Source: Eleusine coracana subsp. coracana
Lineage: Eukaryota > Streptophyta > Magnoliopsida > Poales > Poaceae
Assembly (NCBI GenBank): GCA_032690845.1
Contig: CM064430.1
Coordinates: 44,799,882-44,863,881 of the forward strand
Reading direction: 5' to 3'
Length of the DNA: 64,000 nt
The notes under the pieces were generated by a model. It searched no databases. It was not told the DNA's origin and saw only the letters and a list, made by a program, of their open reading frames with translations. Shown here piece after piece: positions 57,485 through 64,000 of the stretch; position 1 is the first letter of the stretch, and every line of letters begins with the position of its first letter. A program made the position numbers and the translations under genes.

Positions 57485-58023
57485 TGTTGGGGGAATGCCC
57501 ACCCCTTAGTCTCCCCAAGCCCAGAAAACAACCCAGCAACAAGAAGCAAGGTACAGCTGGACTGGCAGCCCAGAAGGCCTTCGGCCCAGCAGGTGTCCGA
57601 AGGCCGGTAGGCCGTACGGTGTGGCGGGGCCCCGGGCGCAAGCGCTAGAGAATGACAGCCGGGGGCGTGTACCAGATGAGGATTGAAATACTAGAATACC
57701 CTTAGGTCAAGTAGTAAGATGTATAATGTAGGGTCCGAGGCAAATCTGTAAACATGTCCGGAGGGTAGGTGAGCATAGATCTATAAATGCTCACCTGCAC
57801 CTCTGAGCGGGAGAGGACGTGCCCCTGCCACCAGAACCTTCCTGTACTATTCTGACTAGGTAATACAAAGTTCATTAGCCGAAGGGCGCCAGTATGAGCC
57901 CTTCGGCATAAGTGTCGTTGCTTGGTCTTGTTCACTCCTATCATAGCTTGTCCGAGGGGCCTTCGGCCAGTCCAGCCCTCGGCTAACCCACTACTTGTTT
58001 GTTCTGGACTTGTAACCACAACA
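57485..58023 (+). repeat. 3' LTR of the mini element
   Basis: Closely similar to the 5' copy, with scattered differences and a small deletion near 57612 relative to 56570-56580. Ends TGTAACCACAACA. Confidence 0.85.
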
Positions 58024-58560
58024 ATAAGCCATCTCTGTTATCTTTGATTTCCCCATCCTGTTTTTATGTGTCCCAAAGTAGGGCAGCCTTCTCATAATGG
58101 TCAGTGTGTGTTCTTCCATCTTGAGATGCTAAACTGGTGATGGTATTCTGCATGTACCTCTCAGTTACTGCTGCATGAAATAATTTTGTGCTTTCATCCC
58201 CAAACTTTGTCCATCTGATTGTGTATCTTTTCTTCCAGTACTCTTTCCTACATTTGAGTAGATGGAGGATGTGCTTTTTGAGGATAGTTCTGAAGTTTCT
58301 CTCCTGTGTGAATAAGCTTCTCTGCTCTTCCAAATTATCCATTATCACCAGAGTGTCATTGCATTACTGTATGAGATTGTTGATCTTGGACTTAGTTATT
58401 GCAGAGCTTAACTACTCTTGAGTCTTGATGAGTGAAATAATAATAGGGCAAGGCCCTGAATAAAATTTGTGAGCCGAAAAAGAAAGGTACATCAGATTTC
58501 CAAAGGGCTAAAAGAAAATTTAACATTACATTTATCTGATCACGGAACTTTATCTGGTGA

Positions 58561-61500
58561 TCAATATTTAGTTGACAAGAAAAATATGTGAGCAGCAACA
58601 AACAGGAGAGCCGTGAATAGAAGATCGGTCCTCATCCATCGCCGTCTCGTGGATTGACCAATTTGCTCGTTGCTGCTTATAACTTCATCCATGGAAACAA
58701 CATCTTCAACTTGCGGAGCAATAGGCATCGTGAAGCTAGGCGTGCTGTGTAAAGAAGTTTGTGCTAGAGACCTTGCACTTCGGTGGATGTTGCCACTGCT
58801 TTTAGAGTAGGAGAAATAGAACGAGCCATCTGTCAGATTTGCCCATACATGATCAGCATTTTGGATTACAGACCAGTGTGGGGCAGTAGCGGAGGAGCAG
58901 CTATCAAGTAGCACCTCATTTCCAACGATCTCTAATCTCCTGAGCATGAATGGTTTCTCTGGCTGCAACCACTCTGGAAATTTAGCTGACTTCCTTTCAT
59001 TTAAAAGCACAGCGCGTAACGACGGGACACCTTGCACAATATCCAATAGCAAGCAATTAATTACTTTCAAATCTTCAAGCCTTCTGAGGTTCGTTATCAT
59101 CTTCAGCTTACTGTTCTCACGAATTTCGAGTTCTATAAGTGAAGGTATGTTGTCAATTGCTTCCAGGCTGTCAGCATGTTCTATGTGCAAGTTCGTCAAT
59201 GCCATACAATGCTCGAGACAGCTAGGGAGTGAATCCAGCTTGGGGCATTCAACAACCCTGAAATTCATGAGTAAAGGCATATCTCCCTTTTCAAGGCCTG
59301 ATAGTGACTTAAGGTTGCTCATTTTGCTGATGTGAAATTGCTCAAGCTTTGGAAATGCCACCCCGTTATCTGGAGTTCCACGAATCTCAGGACCAATATA
59401 GGGTGACATACTGGAACCACTTATCACTAGGAATTTTAGATATTTCATCTGGCCCAAAGAATGGAAATACTGACAATATAAGCAACCATCAAGGGTCAGC
59501 CTCTCCAGTTCTCGCAGATGAGATGGGGCTAGCCAAGATGGGAATTCATGGCCATAAAAATTTTCCAGCTTGACAGAGATAATTGAAGGTCCTGGCTTGA
59601 GTGCTTCAAACACATCTTCAATATTCCTGGCTCTATTAATTTCCGTTGCTCCATTATCAGTGCTGCAACATAACTCTAGCTCTTTGAGATGACGTTTTGA
59701 CTGCAGTGTTGATTGTCTTGCATCTTCCAAAGTTATTGTCTTCTCTAGCCTTAATATCTGGAGGCTTGTCAGGTGAGATAAGGAACTCAGCTCTTGAAAT
59801 GGCCAACCATTTCTGTTTTCTACACCACCTGCTCTAACAAGAAAACCTTTAAGGCATTTGAGTTCTCTCATGAAGGTGAATCTGAATTTGACCTGATTTA
59901 GTCCAGTTCCAGATATGTCCAGTGTTCTCAAGTTTACAAGGCGGCCAACAGATTCTGAGAGAACACGCAGACGAGTGCAGTTCTTGAGAATCAAGAACTG
60001 CAGCATCCTTAGATTCTCAATAGCTGCTGGAATTTCTCGAACTTGTGTGTTTGCAAAGCTAAGATATCTAAGGTGAGTCATCCTTCCCAAACTCCCAGTA
60101 ATACACTCAATCTGTGTATCCTGAAGGTCTAGGACTCTTAAGTGTGTGAACTTCTGAAAAATATCACCCAACGCCCTGTCATTTAACTGACTCCCAGACA
60201 GGATGATTGTTCTCAAGCACCTCAGCCTCTTAATACCATTTCGTATGGCTTCTACACCTCCAGCTGTTATTGATAAGCGGTATGGCTTCAACATATCACC
60301 TATATCTTGAGGATTTCCAATAAAGTTTTCATCTTGTGACTGGAGAAGTGCAAATGATCTGAAAAGATGAGGCATCTTTGATCCCACTGCACCACAAGCT
60401 TCATTTTCTTGCAGAAGAAGGCCCCTTCCTACCAGCTCCTCATAACAATTTCCAGCTTCATCCTCAACTGCTCCATGTGGCTGTGCTGTTTTCTGCTGAG
60501 GCATAATAAACCCCTCTGCAATCCACTGCTGGGTGATGCGTTGCCGATCAATCACAGACCCCTCTGGGTATAATGAGCAATAAAGAAAACATCTCTTCAT
60601 GTAATACGGCAACTCCAGGTAGCTAGTATTAATAGCCTTTCTTATCCTTGAAGAAATGCCACAGAAATCACTGGAGTAAATCCTCTCCCAGTCGTCTTCC
60701 TTAGGTTCCACATTCCTCAGATGACATCCAATTCCCCTTATAGCCATTGGAAGGCCACAGCACTTTCGTACAATTTGTCTCCCTATATCTTGCATTTCTC
60801 CAGTGTTCTCATCAAGGAAAGCCCTTGTGCGAAGCAACCACCAACCATCGTCCTCATTAAGCCCCTTCACACGGTGAAGATGAACTGCCCCCATTTTCGT
60901 CGCAACACGCTCATCCCGGGTTGTTAGAAGAACTCTGCTACCAGGTTTGCCATGTTGTGCTTGAATCTCTAGCACCCTATCCCAAACATTCTTCCTCACA
61001 TCATCAATGACCAGCAGAAACTTGTTACCTTGTAGCCATGCACGCAGCTGTACTTGTTGTCCAGCAGTCTCATCTTTGCTGAACCTATCACCGGACCACA
61101 TTGCTAGACGCTGCAAGTCTTTGGAGAAATGAACCCATACCCTAGTGTCAAACATACCTTCTGCCTTGTGGTATACCTTTCTAGCAAGAGTAGTCTTGCC
61201 AACTCCAATTGTTCCTATAATAGCAAACAAATGACGATTAGGAATATCCTCTCTCTTAAGTAGTTCGATGAGACTGTCAGAGTCATTTTCCACCTCTCTG
61301 CCCACAATATCCGGATCCAGATCTGGACCGACATCAAGATCCAGTTTTGTTTGATTTTCATTCATTGGATTAAATGGCTTTAGATGGAGCATGGCACTCT
61401 CCAATTTAATGCCATCCAGTTTCTCATTCAGTTCACGTATATCATTTGCGATTTTGCAGTCAATGCCAACATCTCTGCAGCACTTAAAAACTGATGAAGG

Positions 61501-62449
61501 GTTGCATTCCTGTACAAGAAGAAAATATTTGAAGTCTCACCAGAATTGCCAGATAGTATGAAATGTGCTGATAAGATGAAAGATGCAGGTTCGAAATTTA
61601 CTCTCTTAGATAATAATAAGCAATGAAGTGCATTAACTACTTCATGGTATCTGCCATGCAGTCCAAAATTGATATTGGGTACTAATAATACTCACAGTTG
61701 GCATCAGTTTGCCATGCAGATATATATAAATAAAACACATGCCAAGTTATGCCTATAATATAGAAATTATGATAGTCTAGTTAATATAATATAGTATTAG
61801 GCTATTAGCATGCACTAATACATACTTGGCTCACAGTAAAGCCAGGAATCAGTTGACTTGCACAGACAAATTGTTTTTTAAGAAACAGGAACATATTGAT
61901 ATTCCAGCTTCTACATACACAAATGCTTTGTTGGGACAGCTTAACCATCCTTACTTCTGCAAGACACTACCAGTGCACAAATGTATTCTTGGGGAAAAAC
62001 TAGTCAGGACTCAGTACACAAATAATGGTCCACACACTCTTCATGTGGCAAGCCTGTGATAACCATTTAAGCAGTGTTCTACACTTTGCATGTAGTGTGA
62101 TGAACAAATAGGGATAGTCTGGTGAAGTCTCAGAAAACATTTTGCCAAATTAACAACAGACCTGTAGTTGTGATGTTTGGAGCCTCTCCTTTTCAATCCT
62201 ACAGTGGTCAATTATGTTTTCTGCTTCGTAAGTGATTTCTTTCAACTTCTTGAGCCAAACTTTTGTGGTTTCATATTGCATAACTGTCTTCTCTGCATCA
62301 CTGATGATAGCTTCCATACTCTGTAGTTTTCCCGCTAGTTTGCTGATCTCATTTTTTACCCACAGAACGTTGGCAATTTCATTAGTGGCTAACTGGACAA
62401 GTGAGCTGATAACTTGCTTTGTGAACTCAGATACAATCATCTCCATCAT
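58561..62449 (-). CDS. CC-NB-LRR immune receptor with C-terminal membrane segment (NLR2)
   Basis: Two exons, 62449-62162 and 61509-58561, phase-0 GT-AG intron, 1078 residues. Exon 1 is the coiled coil with VWLKKLKEITYEAENIID (EDVID-like). Exon 2 has the P-loop GTIGVGKT (195-202), an intact kinase 2 LLVIDDV (261-267), LLTTRDE (RNBS-B), CGLPMA (348), CFLYCSLYPEG (403) and MPH in place of MHD (475-477, followed by LFRSFA). LRRs run from about residue 500 (FTHLRVLDLQDTQIECITG). The C terminus shows VWANLTDGSFYFSYSKSS, a polar linker and one hydrophobic segment (about 1058-1074) behind TRRRWMR. It is a paralogue of NLR1 with the same exon layout, transcribed towards it. Start chosen at the first of two adjacent ATGs; the next at 62446 is equally possible. 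Confidence 0.9.
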
Positions 62450-62482
62450 AACTCACATGGATGTGTTCAAATACTATCTCGT
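62450..62482 (-). other. proposed end of the NLR2 5' leader after a leader intron
   Basis: A good acceptor, GGTTCTTTCCAG, ends at 62483 on the minus strand, 34 bases before the ATG. A donor AAG-GTACGC at 63745-63743 could be its partner, making a leader exon in the GC-rich block right of 63745. Confidence 0.3.
62453..62458 (-). promoter_or_regulatory. start-stop ATGTGA just before the NLR2 start
   Basis: The minus strand reads ATG TGA GTT ATG ATG GAG: a minimal start-stop ORF separated from the proposed NLR2 ATG by three bases. The same string also contains GTGAGT, a donor-like word, so it might instead be part of a splice site. Confidence 0.4.
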
Positions 62483-62815
62483 CTGGAAAGAACCAAGCAT
62501 TAAAATGCATTAGAAAAAAGAAAAGAGTATCCTCCTGCCATTCACTATCATAGGGAACCAAAGTATAATTATAAACTTTAAGCAATTGTCTTAATGAACC
62601 AAGCTATATGAATATTATTACTTAGAAATAAGAATCTATGCATTTGAATTTGGTAACCGATACAACAACTCATGCCCAAAAGACAAAAAAAAAAAATGGT
62701 ATATGTTTTCCCAACTCGTTGGAGATATTAATATAACGGCAGATGAGAATGTCTGCATGTTGTTGAGGCATAGAAGCAAAAAAAAGAAAAAAAAGAATGC
62801 TCTACTATGCTGATC

Positions 62816-63166
62816 AGGGTTAACAAAACCACGGTTAACCTGCCGGTTAACAGTCAGTTTTGATTTAAAATTTGAAAAAAAAATTGCATGCAACAAAACC
62901 AGTAAAACCGGCTGGTTAACCTCAAAACCGGTCCGTTAACCGTCCAAACCGGTAAAATTTAAATTTGAAAATCTATCATCAAAATCAGTAAAACAAGTCG
63001 GTTAACCGCCAAAACCAGCAGTTAACTAAAAAAACCGGTCGATTAACCGGTCACCAATTGTCTACTCACCAAATCGAATTTTGTCAGGTTAACCGGCCGG
63101 TTTTACCGGTTTCTAGTTAACCGGTCCTGACCGGTTCTACTGGTTGGTTTGGTTATGTAACCCTTG
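62816..63166. repeat. hAT-type MITE, 351 bp, 8-base TSD
   Basis: Ends CAGGGTTAACAAAACC and (reverse complement of the right end) CAAGGGTTACATAACC, bounded by a perfect 8-base duplication atgctgat (62808-62815, 63167-63174). The interior is packed with GGTTAACC/AACCGG words. It lies in the upstream region or leader intron of NLR2. Confidence 0.9.
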
Positions 63167-63174
63167 ATGCTGAT

Positions 63175-63713
63175 TAGAACGATCTGTGTTTAAACTTGCA
63201 TCAGATTTGCACTTACGAATGAAAGCATGTGCTCCTCTGTTCTTCTTGTGCTATCGCTGGCTAGCTCAATTTTGAGCTAATCAATGACAACAAAATCAGA
63301 ATGCAGAGAGTATGTTTTAATAAGTTATGCTTTTATTTTATTCTTTTAGCATGAGATGCCCAAGGGTATTCATTTTGGTGAATTCTACAATTGTATGAAT
63401 AGCATATCTGAATTCTGAAGGCTCGCTTTCTGAATCACATCTACATCTACACATCTTCCTTTGGATTAATCTTCGCTTGAATTCAAGAAGCAGCTCCTAC
63501 TCTTAGAAAAAAGGCCTAAAGAATCCAGCAAAATGAATTCACCTAAATTTTGCCTAGACCTTCTACTTCTAGAAGGATTCTTTTGTCGGCATCACCACAG
63601 AGCCCACCAAATCCTCAATTCTACAGAGCCCACCAAATCCTCAATTCTCACAACCAACATTTTATTGAGTTGCAGCAAGTCCCGCAACAAATTTAGTGGA
63701 ACTCAGAGCTAGA
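63175..63713. other. upstream region of NLR2, no gene recognised
   Basis: AT-rich. It contains a 26-base tandem duplication at 63597-63648 and nothing else definite. Confidence 0.5.
63597..63648. repeat. tandem duplication, 2 x 26 bp
   Basis: Two identical units, each starting acagagcccacc and ending aattct, lie head to tail. Confidence 0.95.
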
Positions 63714-63965
63714 TTACATTAAGGACAGGCTGCACCATGCGTACCTTCCGGAACTTTGAAGGATGTAGCAATGCGCTACCAACCCCACCCGAAGCTTGAT
63801 CCTGCAAGGCGATGCGGGCGAAGAATCAAAGACGACCGCTTTCGCCGACACCGAGCACCGTGGAGCCTGAACGACGTCCCGCGAGGAGCAGATCTCGGAA
63901 ATATCGCCGCTACGAAATGCGGCCAGCTGGAGACGTCTTCTTCGCTCCTTGTCGCCCCGCGGCAT
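63714..63965 (-). other. GC-rich open frame, possible NLR2 leader exon
   Basis: The ATG at 63965 opens 83 codons (MPRGDKERRRRLQLAAF onward) with no recognised domain. GC-rich composition and position suggest either the 5' leader exon of NLR2 (donor AAG-GTACGC at 63745) or the start of another gene. The frame itself may be accidental. Confidence 0.3.
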
Positions 63966-64000
63966 CGCCTGCGTTTTTTTATGCTCGAGTCGTCTCTCTT

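Larger units (their letters stand above)
56448..58023 (+). mobile_element. mini LTR retroelement (TRIM/SMART-like), 1.6 kb, nested in the LINE
   Basis: Two LTRs (56448-56992 and 57485-58023), each TGTTG...AACA, enclose only about 490 noncoding bases. Flanking pentamers ctaag and ataag match in four of five positions. After the first LTR comes ctggcgtcgtccgtggggatc, the type of sequence found at the PBS of grass gypsy elements. A run of 13 G lies at 57398-57410. No coding capacity, so it depends on another element's enzymes. Confidence 0.85.
53957..58430 (-). mobile_element. LINE (non-LTR retrotransposon), 5'-truncated, split by a mini LTR element
   Basis: Poly(A) on the minus strand (T run 53957-53965), 3' UTR with the cagcgagggagaccccgct phrase, then ORF2 upstream. 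The RT extends from the pre-RT region near 58100 through FRPISLLNS (about 56150), RRGVRQGDPLSPILF and YADDIILVM (about 55640), to the zf-RVT domain near 54430. The endonuclease domain is absent. The mini LTR element at 56448-58023 interrupts it. Its 5' end falls in the 3' flank of NLR2. Confidence 0.88.

Noticed and set aside
58946..60927. Plus-strand open frames across NLR2
   Set aside because: Antisense shadows of the LRR and NB-ARC coding sequence.

Overview
This window looks like nuclear DNA of a grass (Poaceae). Host genes with many short GT-AG introns are embedded in nested LTR retrotransposons, LINE fragments and grass-type MITEs, including Stowaway copies with TA target duplications. 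Some first exons are very GC-rich and later exons are not, as is common in grasses. The species cannot be named from the sequence alone. There are no bacterial-type operons, CRISPR arrays or tRNA/rRNA genes that I can see.

Layout. 1-4229: 5' part of a decayed Ty3/gypsy element on the minus strand, running off the left edge and inserted in the noncoding 3' part of a second gypsy element whose 3' LTR is 6876-7288. 7.3-11.3 kb: MITEs, a truncated LINE, an AT-rich tract and a LINE RT remnant. 11369-18235 (+): eleven-exon MYND zinc-finger gene (ZMYND15/MSS51-C-like). 19336-21439 (-): seven-exon ROP guanine nucleotide exchange factor (PRONE), convergent with the MYND gene. 24803-30595 (+): degenerate Ty1/copia element with two LTRs. 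31452-40213 (-): 8.8 kb SIRE/Maximus-like copia relative with 2 kb LTRs, PBS, PPT and a perfect CACGC target duplication, but no integrase core, RT or RNase H recognised. 43006-46375 (+): five-coding-exon class 3 lipase of the plant 'calmodulin-binding heat-shock protein' type. 47019-50676 (+) and 58561-62449 (-): two paralogous CC-NB-LRR immune-receptor genes, tail to tail. The interval between them holds an inverted pair of related LINEs, MITEs and a 1.6 kb mini LTR element (56448-58023) nested in one LINE.

How the genes relate. The MYND, ROPGEF and lipase genes look like ordinary, independent, intact genes. The most interesting unit is the NLR pair. Both have a two-exon structure with a phase-0 intron after a CC exon of 96-97 codons. 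Both have a shared motif after the LRRs (ANL-x-D-x-S/F-x-F-x-Y-x-KSS) and end in hydrophobic, tail-anchor-like segments. Both have altered MHD motifs (MHH and MPH). One copy has also lost the second Walker B acid and the RNBS-B arginine, while the other keeps both. This suggests membrane-tethered NLRs with divided ATPase competence, which is inference.

Also notable: the lipase main ATG overlaps a minimal start-stop ORF (ATGTGATG), and a second ATGTGA lies three bases before the proposed start of the second NLR.
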